A DNA stretch of 64,000 nucleotides, from NCBI RefSeq assembly GCF_024171995.1, contig NZ_JAMTCT010000004.1, forward strand, positions 248,001 to 312,000. The letters run 5' to 3'. Every line of letters begins with the position of its first letter. The first letter of the stretch is position 1. Of this stretch, positions 1 to 8,367 are shown one piece after another. Origin of the DNA: Promicromonospora umidemergens (lineage in GTDB: Bacteria; Actinomycetota; Actinomycetes; Actinomycetales; Cellulomonadaceae). The notes below the pieces were generated by a model. The model searched no databases and was not told where the DNA came from. It saw nothing but the letters and a program-made list of their open reading frames with translations. The position numbers and the translations under genes were made by a program.

Positions 1-67
1 TGGGCGCGATGGTTCGCCTAGAACGGACAGATGGCCGCAACCATCGCGCCCACAACCAGGCTGGCGA

Positions 68-1438
68 TCAGCCGCGGCCGACCAGGATGCGGGTGTCCGC
101 GACCGTGACGACAGAACCGGTGACGAGCACGCCGGTGCCGACGCCGCCGCCGTGCTTGTCGTTGGCCTCGACCAGGTCCGCCGCGAGCTGCAGCGCCTCG
201 TCGAGACGGCCGGCCACGTGCACGCGCTCCTCACCGAAGACCTCGCGGGCCACGACGGCGAGCGTCTCCGGGTCCGTCGACCGCTCCGAGGAGTTCCTGG
301 TCACCACGACCTCCGCGACGGTCGGCTCGAGCACGGACAGGAGCCCTTCGGCGTCCTTGTCCGCCATGACGGCCACGACAGCCACGACGTGCTCCAGGTT
401 GAACGACTCCTCCAGCGCGTCCACCACGGCTTCCGCACCGGCCGGGTTGTGCGCGACGTCGACCACCATCGTGGGGCTCGTCCGCACCACCTCCAGGCGT
501 CCCGGCGCGTCGACGTCGCCGAACGCCGCCTCCACGATCTCGGCGCCCAGCGCGCGCCCGCCGCTGATCAGGGCCTCGGTGGCCGCGAGCGCCAGCAGCG
601 CGTTGTGTGCCTGGTGGGCGCCGTGCAGCGGGAGGAAGATCTCGGTGTAGACGCCGGCGGGCGTGCGCAGGTCGATGAGCTGCCCGCCGACGGCGACCCG
701 CCGGTCCACGACCTCGAGGTCGACGCCCTCCCGGATCAGGTGGGCGCCCACGCTCTGGGTCCGCGCGAGGATGGGCTCGAAGGCGGCGTCCGGCTGCTCC
801 GCGATCACGGCGACGGCGCCGTCCTTGATGATCCCCGACTTCTCTTCTGCGATCTCGTCGAGGGTGGAACCGAGCCAGCGCTCGTGGTCCATCGCGATGG
901 GGGTGATGACGGCGACCTCGCCGTCGACCACGTTCGTGGAGTCCCACCTGCCGCCCATGCCGACCTCGATGATCGCGACGTCGACGGGCGCGTCCGCGAA
1001 GGCGGCGAACGCCATGACGGTGAGCACCTCGAAGAAGCTCAGGGGTGGCCCGCCCTGCTCCTGCGACTCGCGGTCCGCGACGCCGATGTAGGGCGCGACG
1101 TCCTCGAACACCTCGACGAACCGTTCCTGGCTGAGCGGCTCGCCGTCGACGGCGATGCGCTCGGTGACGCTCGTCAGGTGCGGGGACGTGAACCGGCCGG
1201 TGCGCAGGCCGTGCTCGCGGACCAGCCGCTCGACCATGCGGGCGGTGGAGGACTTGCCGTTGGTCCCCGTGACGTGGACGGTCCGGTAGGCGCGGTGCGG
1301 GTCGCCGAGCAGGTCCAGGACACGCTCGACGCGGGCCATGGTGGGGTCGATGTCGAATTCGGGGGCTCGTGCCGCGATCTCGCGGCGTACTGCTTCAAAG
1401 GCTTCGTCCACATGACGAGGATAAGGTTCCTGGATCAA
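68..1438 (-). CDS. folC: Bifunctional dihydrofolate synthase / folylpolyglutamate synthase
   Basis: 456-residue Mur-ligase-family enzyme that joins glutamate to dihydropteroate and to folates with ATP in the cytoplasm. The N-terminal P-loop reads HVTGTNGKSST (about residue 55), followed by the folate-site segment TGRFTSPHLTSVTERI. The VGMGGRWDSTN and VAHNPAGAEAVVDAL motifs of the central and C-terminal domains are present, and length is normal for the family. The ATG start lies only 30 bp from the GTG start of the divergent gene, so the two promoters must overlap the opposite coding regions. The 67 bases beyond its stop, up to the window edge, hold no gene I recognise. Confidence 0.96.
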   Translation of the reverse strand: MIQEPYPRHVDEAFEAVRREIAARAPEFDIDPTMARVERVLDLLGDPHRAYRTVHVTGTNGKSSTARMVERLVREHGLRTGRFTSPHLTSVTERIAVDGEPLSQERFVEVFEDVAPYIGVADRESQEQGGPPLSFFEVLTVMAFAAFADAPVDVAIIEVGMGGRWDSTNVVDGEVAVITPIAMDHERWLGSTLDEIAEEKSGIIKDGAVAVIAEQPDAAFEPILARTQSVGAHLIREGVDLEVVDRRVAVGGQLIDLRTPAGVYTEIFLPLHGAHQAHNALLALAATEALISGGRALGAEIVEAAFGDVDAPGRLEVVRTSPTMVVDVAHNPAGAEAVVDALEESFNLEHVVAVVAVMADKDAEGLLSVLEPTVAEVVVTRNSSERSTDPETLAVVAREVFGEERVHVAGRLDEALQLAADLVEANDKHGGGVGTGVLVTGSVVTVADTRILVGRG

Positions 1439-1468
1439 CGTTGCCGATCTCGTGCGGGGGCTCAGCAG

Positions 1469-3391
1469 GTGTCGGACGAGCAGCAGACGGCGGACGTGAC
1501 CGGTGACCTCGTGGCCCGCTGGCAGCGTTTCGAGCAGGTCTTCAGCCAGAACGGGTACGACGGCGGGGCGCCACTACCCGGATCCATCCCCGCGAGTGTG
1601 TCGGAGCCGACACACGGGCTGCTCGAGATCGCCGGGACCACGCGGCCGGACGTCGTGGTCACCGCCCCGCACGCGACCAACCACGAGCGCGTCGGGACCA
1701 CAAAGGTTGCCGACCGAGGGACCGGCGGACTCGCTGTCCTGCTCGGTGAGCTCACTGGCTGCACGGTGCTGGTGGCGTCGACGACACCTGGTGACGCGAA
1801 CTACGACGAGGAGCATCCGTTCAAGGAGCGCCTGGCCGCGTTGCGACCGTCGGTCGTCATCGACCTGCACGGCATGCGGACCCGCGCGGCGTCCGACGTC
1901 GACCTGGGAACCGGCTCCGGTCCGGTCCCGTCCGGTGTCGTCGCCGCCCTGGACAACAGCGACTTGCGTGTCACCACCAACGAGGTGTTCGACGCGATGC
2001 GGCCGACGACCGTGACGTCCTTCGCACAGACGCTCGGTGTCGCGGCGGTCCAGGTGGAGATCGGCGCCCACCTGCGGCTGCCGACCGGCACGCCCGGCGC
2101 GCTCGCCCAGCTCGTCTCCGCCCTGGTCACCGCGGTCGAGCACGCGGCCGCCCCCAGCACTCCCCAAACGTCCGGCTTCACGGTGGTGCCCGTCAAGATC
2201 CCCGCCGGGCTCCCGACCGCCGTCGTGCATCCGGACGTGCTGTCCGGCATCAACGGTCCGGTGCCCGTCACCGTCGTCGTGGACGACCGGACCACCGTCG
2301 CCTGGGCGTGGAGCGCGGCCGCCGAGGGGATACCCGAGGACGCCCGTGGCCTCTCCCCCGAAGAGATCGGTGTGGGTCGGCGGCTGAGCGAAGCCGTCGG
2401 CAACGCCCCGTCGCTCTCGGTGCGAGTGCCGCCGGTCGTACCGCTGCGAACCATGGCCGCACTGGCCCACGACATGCCTGGTGCCGACGAGGTCCAGGTC
2501 AACGCCGCGGACCTGGCATCGGGCACCTATCTTCTGGTCCTGGATGGTGTCACCGCCTGGGTAAGGGCCGTGGCTCGCACCCACGTTCGGCCAGGAAGCG
2601 TCCGGCTCGCCTACCAGCTTCGTCTCCTCATCGCGTCGGACGGCGCTGCGGACACCACGCTCGTCGCACTCGTCGCAGCTCCTCCCCAGCTGATTCGGCA
2701 CGGAACACCGGCCACGCGGTTTCAACGTGCCGGCGGAGCCGTCGACCACGCGATGGAACACCTCTGGCGCTCGCTCTTCCGCGCACCGGAGTTCTCGGCC
2801 CGCGTGGTCCAGGCGCATGCCGGAGACGACGGGGCGCCTGTCGTCACCCTGCACCCGGCGGTGTTCGACCGCATCGGTATCGGATCCGGTCAGCAGGTGC
2901 TGGTCCGGTGGGGAGGCCGCGAGGTCGCCGCACTCGCCGTCGCCGACCACGACCCGCCGGCGACCGGACTACCGCCCGTCTCGATCAAGAGGGTGCAGCG
3001 CGTCAACCGGCTCTGGCCGCACCTGCCTGAGGGGATGTCGCCGCACGTGGTGGTCCGCATGTCAGCACACCTCCGCGCCGAGCTGGGCGCACCGGTAGCC
3101 ACGGTGGTCACCGTGCGGCGTCAGCTGCGGCCGGTCCTGGTCCGGAACCTCAACTCCCTGGTCGTGCCGCTCGCCAGCCTCGTTCTCGCCGGCGCGGCGC
3201 TGCCCGACCCGCACTGGCCCGCACTGGGTCTCGGCACCGTGCTGATGTCGGTGTTCGCACTGGCCCGGCTGCGCATACCGCGCCCGCGCAGCCGCGCGCG
3301 CGTGGACCAGAACTGGGTGGAGCAGATGTCCGAGCGATCCGCTCCCGATGGTCCCGAGACCGCCCGAGGCGGTGAGAAGGTAGGCGGGTGA
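1469..3391 (+). CDS. N-formylglutamate amidohydrolase-like protein with barrel domain and C-terminal membrane anchor
   Basis: 640 residues if translation starts at the GTG that follows a GGGGG Shine-Dalgarno; longer in-frame readings run antisense through folC. Residues about 60-210 resemble the N-formylglutamate amidohydrolase family: APHATNHERVG, then VVIDLHGMRTRA around residues 129-138 with the DLHG metal motif. Residues about 450-500 (VTLHPAVFDRIGIGSGQQVLVRW) look like a double-psi beta-barrel. Two hydrophobic helices at about 565-605 suggest the protein is membrane tethered. It overlaps the next gene by 4 bases (GTGA), so both are translated from one message. The family assignment rests on short motifs; the substrate is unknown. 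Confidence 0.6.
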   Translation: MSDEQQTADVTGDLVARWQRFEQVFSQNGYDGGAPLPGSIPASVSEPTHGLLEIAGTTRPDVVVTAPHATNHERVGTTKVADRGTGGLAVLLGELTGCTVLVASTTPGDANYDEEHPFKERLAALRPSVVIDLHGMRTRAASDVDLGTGSGPVPSGVVAALDNSDLRVTTNEVFDAMRPTTVTSFAQTLGVAAVQVEIGAHLRLPTGTPGALAQLVSALVTAVEHAAAPSTPQTSGFTVVPVKIPAGLPTAVVHPDVLSGINGPVPVTVVVDDRTTVAWAWSAAAEGIPEDARGLSPEEIGVGRRLSEAVGNAPSLSVRVPPVVPLRTMAALAHDMPGADEVQVNAADLASGTYLLVLDGVTAWVRAVARTHVRPGSVRLAYQLRLLIASDGAADTTLVALVAAPPQLIRHGTPATRFQRAGGAVDHAMEHLWRSLFRAPEFSARVVQAHAGDDGAPVVTLHPAVFDRIGIGSGQQVLVRWGGREVAALAVADHDPPATGLPPVSIKRVQRVNRLWPHLPEGMSPHVVVRMSAHLRAELGAPVATVVTVRRQLRPVLVRNLNSLVVPLASLVLAGAALPDPHWPALGLGTVLMSVFALARLRIPRPRSRARVDQNWVEQMSERSAPDGPETARGGEKVGG

Positions 3392-4653
3392 CTGCCCAGC
3401 ACCTTCCCGGAGACGCGCCCTTCTTCGAGGAGTGGAGCACCAAGCAGCCCGGCGCCCGCCGGTCCCTGGAGCGTGCCCGTGCCGTGGGCCAGGTCATGGG
3501 CACCTGGGACCGCACGCCGCCGGTCCTCGTCGTCGTCGGCTCCAAGGGCAAGGGGACCACGGCTGTGCACACGGCCGCGACGTTGTCCGCGGCCCTCATC
3601 AGGAGCGGCCACCCGGCGCACGTCGGGCTCGTCACCTCGCCCGGCCTACGGACGAACCGCGAACGGATGCGGTTCGACGGCCTGGCCATCTCGGAGGAGG
3701 AATACGAGCAGGTCGCACAGCGCCTCGCCGGCGCCCGAGCATCCGTCGCGCCGACAGACGGCGGGTACCTGTCGCCCACCGGTGCATTCACGATCGCTGG
3801 TGCTGCCTGGGCAGCGGCTCGGGGGTCCGATGTCCTCGTGCTGGAGGAAGGGCTCGGCGGACGGTCTGACGAGGTGAGCCTGTTCGAACCGCGCGTGGTT
3901 GCCGTGACGAAGGTGTTCTACGAGCATGGCGAGCTGCTTGGCCCCACGCTGGACGACGTGGCGCGGGACCTGCTCGGCGTCGTCCGACCGTCCACCCGGA
4001 CGATCGTCACGGTGCCGCAGGACGCCGAGGTGACCGCGATCATCGAGGAGACCGCCGCGACGTTCGGGGCAGAGCTGGTGACCGTGACGGCAGATCGGCC
4101 GACGAGGGCTCCGGCCGGCCTGGCACCGATCACCCGGCTGAACGCCGCGACCGGGGAATCTGCGGGCCGAGCGCTGGCTTCGGCTCTCGGATGGCAGGTC
4201 GACGACGACCGGGCCAGCGCCGCGCTGGCGACCGTGCAAGTGCCCGGCCGATTGAGCCGGCATCGAGTGGGCGACGTACCGGTGATGGTCGATGGAGCGA
4301 TCTCGCCCGAAGGCGTAGCGGCCACGGTGGCGGAGTACCGCCGGTGGCACGGCCGCCTGGACACCGTGGTGGCCAGCTTCCCCGACACCAAGGACGTCGA
4401 AGCGTGCTTCGCCGAACTGCGCGGCTTCCAGCGAGTGATCCCGGCGCGAGCGGACGACTACCTGAGGTTCACCAAGGCGGCGGCCCTCTGGAGCGAGGCG
4501 CTGGACGCGCGGACTGCGCTCGCACTGGGTGTCGGGTCAGCACGCAGCGACGACGGCGGGTGCCTGATCATCGGGACCCAGTCGTACGTGGGGATCGCGC
4601 TGGATGTCCTGGGCGCGGAAACCGAGAGGGCGTTCGGCCTGTCCTCGGGCTGA
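3388..4653 (+). CDS. FolC-like Mur ligase family protein (second paralogue)
   Basis: 421 residues, clearly built like FolC but distinct from the true folC 2 kb away. The P-loop is VVVGSKGKGTTAVH, the folate-site-like segment is GLVTSPGLRTNRERMRFDG, and VLEEGLGGRSDEV replaces the usual VGMGGRxDxTN. It starts at the GTG overlapping the stop of the amidohydrolase-like gene, so the pair is probably an operon. The C-terminal domain lacks the AHNP motif of FolC (it has VMVDGAISPEGVAATV at that place). These differences argue against a redundant folate enzyme. I infer ATP-dependent amide ligation of an unidentified acid, possibly coupled to the neighbour's hydrolysis. Confidence 0.7.
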   Translation: MTAQHLPGDAPFFEEWSTKQPGARRSLERARAVGQVMGTWDRTPPVLVVVGSKGKGTTAVHTAATLSAALIRSGHPAHVGLVTSPGLRTNRERMRFDGLAISEEEYEQVAQRLAGARASVAPTDGGYLSPTGAFTIAGAAWAAARGSDVLVLEEGLGGRSDEVSLFEPRVVAVTKVFYEHGELLGPTLDDVARDLLGVVRPSTRTIVTVPQDAEVTAIIEETAATFGAELVTVTADRPTRAPAGLAPITRLNAATGESAGRALASALGWQVDDDRASAALATVQVPGRLSRHRVGDVPVMVDGAISPEGVAATVAEYRRWHGRLDTVVASFPDTKDVEACFAELRGFQRVIPARADDYLRFTKAAALWSEALDARTALALGVGSARSDDGGCLIIGTQSYVGIALDVLGAETERAFGLSSG

Positions 4654-4672
4654 TGACACCCCGCGAGCGATC

Positions 4673-4709
4673 TTTCATAAGTACAGTTATGATAACTACG
4701 CTTATGAAA
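4673..4709. promoter_or_regulatory. 37-bp nested palindrome (probable operator) before the ATPase-nuclease gene
   Basis: Outer arms TTTCATAAG (4673-4681) and CTTATGAAA (4701-4709) enclose inner arms AGTTAT (4685-4690) and ATAACT (4692-4697) around a single G. Both arm pairs are perfect. The element is strongly AT-rich in GC-rich surroundings and ends 8 bases before the ATG at 4718, running into the AGAGGG ribosome-binding site. A protein bound here would block transcription or translation of the downstream gene. Which protein binds is not known; autoregulation is an inference. Confidence 0.75.
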
Positions 4710-4717
4710 GAGGGACG

Positions 4718-6193
4718 ATGGCACAGCTGAACCGCCCAGCCGAGATGTTCGACCGGGACCGCGAGTGGTCCGCCCTCTCGGCGTTCGCCCAGGACTCGAG
4801 CCCTGGCGCCGCCCTGGGGATCGTCAGCGGCCGTCGACGTCAGGGAAAGACCTTTCTGCTCCGGGCCCTGTGCGAGGCAGCGGGCGGTTTCTACTTCGCG
4901 GCGGAAGAGGCAACCGACACCGAGTCCCTGAATGCCTTGGGGGCCGCGCTCGCTCGCCACCTCGATGCGCCGGCACCGCTGCACTTCACGGACTGGGGCG
5001 CCGTGATCGACGCGCTGCTCGCCCTCGGTCGGGAGCGAGCTGTCCCCGTGGTCCTCGACGAGTTCCCGTACCTGGCCCGTGCCAGCCCACGGTTGCCGTC
5101 GGTCATCCAGAATGCTCTCGCGCCGCTGCGCCCGGAACGCGATCAGAGCCGCACCCGCTTGCTGTTGTGCGGGTCGGCCATGTCGTTCATGGGGCGACTG
5201 CTGGGTGGAGGAGCGCCGCTACGTGGTCGCGCGGCGCTGGAACTCGTGGTTCCAACTCTCGACCACCAGCTCGCCGCTCAGTTCTGGGGCATCGACGACC
5301 CGGTCACCGCTCTCAAGGTCAACGCGATCGTGGGCGGCACGCCCGCCTATCGACGTGAGTTCGTCCGCGACGACACACCACAGGGCCCCGACGACTTCGA
5401 CCCCTGGGTCCTGCGCACAGTGCTTTCACCGACGAGTCCGCTGTTCCGCGAGGCCAGATACCTGCTCGCGGACGAGCCGGACCTGCGCGATACCGCGCTC
5501 TACCACTCGATGCTCGCGGCGATCGCCTCAGGCAACACGACCCGAGGCCACATCGCGTCGTACATGGGCCGCAAGGCCGGCGACCTCGCCCATCCGCTGA
5601 CCGTGCTCGAGGACTGCGGGCTGGTACTCCGCGAGCCGGACAGCTTCCGCGACAACCGGACCAACTTTCGAATCTCGGAACCCCTCATCACGTTCCACCA
5701 CGCGGTCATGCGGCCGATCTGGTCGGACCTGGAGCACACGCGCGATGCCACCCGGCTCTGGAGGGGGGCGCAGCGCCGCTTCACCGGCAACGTCCTCGGC
5801 CCGCACCTGGAACGTGTCGCCCGCCACTGGCTACGGCACATGGCCCCGGAGGACTTGTTGTCCGACCTGCCCAGCAGTGTCAGCTCCGGGACAGTCAACG
5901 ATCCCGCTCACCGTACGAGCCACGAGGTCGACGTGGTCGCCTTCGGCCTCGACGACGACGGGTCTCGCCCACTTCTCGCCCTCGGTGAGGTGAAGTGGGG
6001 AGATGTGATGGGGCACGGGCACGTCGACCGGCTCGCACGAATCCGGGAGCTGCTCGCCGTTCAAGGTCGGTCCGGCGCGGCGGACGCGCGACTGCTTTGC
6101 ATCAGCGCCGCCGGGTTCACTGACGAGTTGCGTGAGCGGGCCGCGAAGGATCCCGCCATCCGGCTAATCAGCGCCGGAGACCTCTACACCTGA
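4718..6193 (+). CDS. AAA family ATPase with C-terminal PD-(D/E)XK nuclease-like (DUF234-type) domain
   Basis: 491 residues starting at ATG after AGAGGG. The N-terminal ATPase has a Walker A-like loop GRRRQGKTFLL (about residues 38-48) and Walker B VVLDEFPYL (about 110-118), followed by a winged-helix region around 290-330. The C-terminal part carries EVDVVAFGLDDDG (about 404) and LALGEVKWG (about 422), matching the E...D...ExK core of the PD-(D/E)XK fold that closes DUF234-type archaeal-style ATPases. Such genes occur sporadically and are often linked to mobile elements; their function is unproven. Here the gene stands alone behind a striking palindrome, ahead of a convergent secreted-protein gene. 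Confidence 0.8.
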   Translation: MAQLNRPAEMFDRDREWSALSAFAQDSSPGAALGIVSGRRRQGKTFLLRALCEAAGGFYFAAEEATDTESLNALGAALARHLDAPAPLHFTDWGAVIDALLALGRERAVPVVLDEFPYLARASPRLPSVIQNALAPLRPERDQSRTRLLLCGSAMSFMGRLLGGGAPLRGRAALELVVPTLDHQLAAQFWGIDDPVTALKVNAIVGGTPAYRREFVRDDTPQGPDDFDPWVLRTVLSPTSPLFREARYLLADEPDLRDTALYHSMLAAIASGNTTRGHIASYMGRKAGDLAHPLTVLEDCGLVLREPDSFRDNRTNFRISEPLITFHHAVMRPIWSDLEHTRDATRLWRGAQRRFTGNVLGPHLERVARHWLRHMAPEDLLSDLPSSVSSGTVNDPAHRTSHEVDVVAFGLDDDGSRPLLALGEVKWGDVMGHGHVDRLARIRELLAVQGRSGAADARLLCISAAGFTDELRERAAKDPAIRLISAGDLYT

Positions 6194-6347
6194 AGACCGT
6201 CAGCCGACAGACTGCCGTCCGAGCCGAGGCTCGCACAGCAATGCCGGCCCATCCGGCCCCCCGTCTCCCGCCGGCTCTGCGGTTCATGACCTCCAGCCGG
6301 CAATGGGCAGCGACGGCAGGCCCCGCACCGTCGGCATCCAGGTCGGG

Positions 6348-7283
6348 TCACTGGGTGATGACCTGGGCCTCGCCCATGACGATGTTGGTGCTGTTGGTCA
6401 GGTTCACCGGGATGGTGCCGGACTGGCCGATGCCCTCCCACTCCACGGTCCAGTACGACATCGCGGTGACCTCGTACTCGCCCTGCTTCGTGTAGCGGTG
6501 GCCGCAGTCAGGGGAATCAGCGATGTCGTACCGGTCCTCATACGGGGTACCCGGACCGACGCACGTGACCGTGTTCCCGTCTCCCATGTCCCACACCGTC
6601 TTGTCCACGTTCGCCGTGGCCGTCACCGTGTGTCCACCGGCCGACGCCGACGCCGTCATCGGACCAAACGTGGTCGGACCGGGCTCGTTCACCCACATCC
6701 ACTGCGGCATCCCCACGATCCCGACGCTGCCGGGCTCGTCCTCGGGAACTATGCCGATCTCGATCGGCTGCAGCTGCATCTGATCAACCGCACGCTGTGC
6801 GAGGACCGCAGGGTCGGGCGCACCAGGTAGAGACGGCACCCACTGCGTGATCGCGACAGCGCACGTCGAGTTCCCCATGGGGTCAGCGTCCTGCTCGCAT
6901 GGCGGGGTACACGTGACGATCAGCCCGTCCTCGTTTCCCTGCCAGATCGCGGAGGCCTTCGGCGGCTCCGGGTCGAGGGCTTTCACGTAGCAGCCGCCGT
7001 CCCACGCCCCGTCGTCCGAGGTACATGGGATCTTGTCGCCTTGATAGGTACAGACCGGCTTCCTACCGCCGTCGGGTTTGCTCACCGGGGTGGCACCGCC
7101 GGGCTTGCCAACCGTCTCGATCGTGGTGATGATGTTGCCGCTTCGACCATCGGCTCCGACACCGCTGCCCTGACCAGGGTCGGCCGTCGGCGTGGAGGCC
7201 GTCCCGAACACGGCGTTTGCGGCCGGGGCACCGGTGAAGAAGATCAAGATGGCCGCCGTAAGAGCCGTTACGGTTCGGCGCAT
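6348..7283 (-). CDS. Secreted protein with PKD-like region
   Basis: 311 residues. An N-terminal signal peptide (MRRTVTALTAAILIFFTGAPAANA) directs export. A Pro/Gly-rich stretch follows, then several cysteine pairs (VCTYQGDKIPCT, CYVKALD, VTCTPPCEQ) suited to disulfides outside the cell. Near the C-terminus, KTVWDMGDGNTVTC and CGHRYTKQGEYEVTAMSYWTVEW resemble a PKD-type beta-sandwich (DGxG then Y...G.Y.V.....W). No catalytic motif is visible. The ATG lies one base after the stop of the lipoprotein gene, so the two form a tight operon. It is one of the secreted actinobacterial proteins usually left without a function. Confidence 0.75.
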   Translation of the reverse strand: MRRTVTALTAAILIFFTGAPAANAVFGTASTPTADPGQGSGVGADGRSGNIITTIETVGKPGGATPVSKPDGGRKPVCTYQGDKIPCTSDDGAWDGGCYVKALDPEPPKASAIWQGNEDGLIVTCTPPCEQDADPMGNSTCAVAITQWVPSLPGAPDPAVLAQRAVDQMQLQPIEIGIVPEDEPGSVGIVGMPQWMWVNEPGPTTFGPMTASASAGGHTVTATANVDKTVWDMGDGNTVTCVGPGTPYEDRYDIADSPDCGHRYTKQGEYEVTAMSYWTVEWEGIGQSGTIPVNLTNSTNIVMGEAQVITQ

Positions 7284-7284
7284 G

Positions 7285-7920
7285 TCAACACTTCTTTCCG
7301 GTAGACGTGTTCCCGTTGACAGACCAGATGCCGTCTTGCTTCTGGCCTTGCATCACCACCTTCATAAGCACGCGATCCAGGCCGCCCTTTTGGAGAACTG
7401 AATCTCCGTCCGGGTTGACGACGTCGTAGTTGCTGTTGTCGGCGCACACCCTCATGTGCACACGGTGACCGGTGACATCCTTTTTGCGCGGGTCACCCTC
7501 GTACCTGGTCACCTCGACAAATTCGAAACTTACATCGCCGGTCTCCTTGAGCTTCTGATCGGCGTACTGCTCCCAGAACGACTGCTGCTCCTTCCGAAGT
7601 TCGGTGGTGCCGAGGTACCCACCCTCGATGAGATCCCAGAACGGGTTCCCGCCCTTCTTTGCGTATTTACTGGAGATGTTCTGGAACTCGACGTAGCGCT
7701 GCTTGGCCTCAGCGACGTTCTTCGCCTTGGCAGCCTCGGCCGGGTTCTCCGGTGTCGGCGACACGGACGGCGACGGCGGGGTCGTCGGGGTCGGTGAAGC
7801 CGACTGCGAGACCGACGCCTCGGGGGCCGCCTCCGTGTCGACCTGGCAGCCAGACAGGCCGAGCGTCAGCGCCACGGCAACGGCGGCGCCCAACACGGCG
7901 GGACGGGACCTACGGAACAT
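7285..7920 (-). CDS. Putative lipoprotein
   Basis: 211 residues from the ATG preceded by GAGGAG; an upstream in-frame Met adds 43 residues and would spoil the signal peptide. Lipobox LGLSGC places the acylated cysteine near residue 24, followed by a Ser/Thr/Pro linker (SASPTPTTPPSPSVSP) and a compact alpha/beta domain rich in charged residues. No known catalytic motif is seen. It is the first gene of a two-gene operon with the secreted PKD-like protein, 1 bp apart, so the two products may act together at the cell surface. Confidence 0.8.
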   Translation of the reverse strand: MFRRSRPAVLGAAVAVALTLGLSGCQVDTEAAPEASVSQSASPTPTTPPSPSVSPTPENPAEAAKAKNVAEAKQRYVEFQNISSKYAKKGGNPFWDLIEGGYLGTTELRKEQQSFWEQYADQKLKETGDVSFEFVEVTRYEGDPRKKDVTGHRVHMRVCADNSNYDVVNPDGDSVLQKGGLDRVLMKVVMQGQKQDGIWSVNGNTSTGKKC

Positions 7921-8367
7921 GCGGAAGTCTCCTCGGTAAAGGTCAGGGGCGCGCAGCGAGAACAAGTCCGGCTCAGTCGTTCCCAGGCGAGCCGCGTCCT
8001 CACACTGCCTCCGGATCCAGACCCGAACCAGGAACGTCCCCGACACCAACCAGCGTCACGCAATTCCCGGGGCCCAGTCCTTGCAGAATCACCGGATCCT
8101 AGCGTGGACCGCCGGAAATCACCCGGAAAGCCGCCAAGACGCCCGCGGCATCACCTGAGGAGGTGGATTCTTGGCCTGCTGGACGCTATGACCTGCAGCA
8201 GACCCCGAACCTGGCCGGGGCCGATGCCCTCGCCGCGGTCGACTCGGGACCAGTTCACCTGCTCACCGCACATCACACATCGTGTTGCGGGATTTCACCC
8301 CCTGAAGAACGATGACTTCGCGGCGCCAGCAGGCGGTGCTCCGGGTTCGTCATGGGGAAGCGGCAGC
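7921..8367. other. 447-bp divergent intergenic region, no firm gene
   Basis: Separates the lipoprotein gene (-) from the secreted protease (+) and must hold both promoters. The only coding-like stretch is a 50-codon frame, GTG 8163 to TGA 8315, whose product ends in a Cys-pair segment (HHTSCCGIS). The GAGGAGG ribosome-binding-like sequence overlaps its GTG, so translation from there is doubtful. Nothing else is recognised. Confidence 0.4.

Noticed and set aside
1-67. Start or end of a further gene beside folC
   Set aside because: A short hydrophobic frame stops after 17 codons and no start with ribosome site is present.
152-1468. N-terminal extension of the amidohydrolase-like gene through folC
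   Set aside because: It is antisense to folC; GTG 1469 has a ribosome site and starts the conserved protein.
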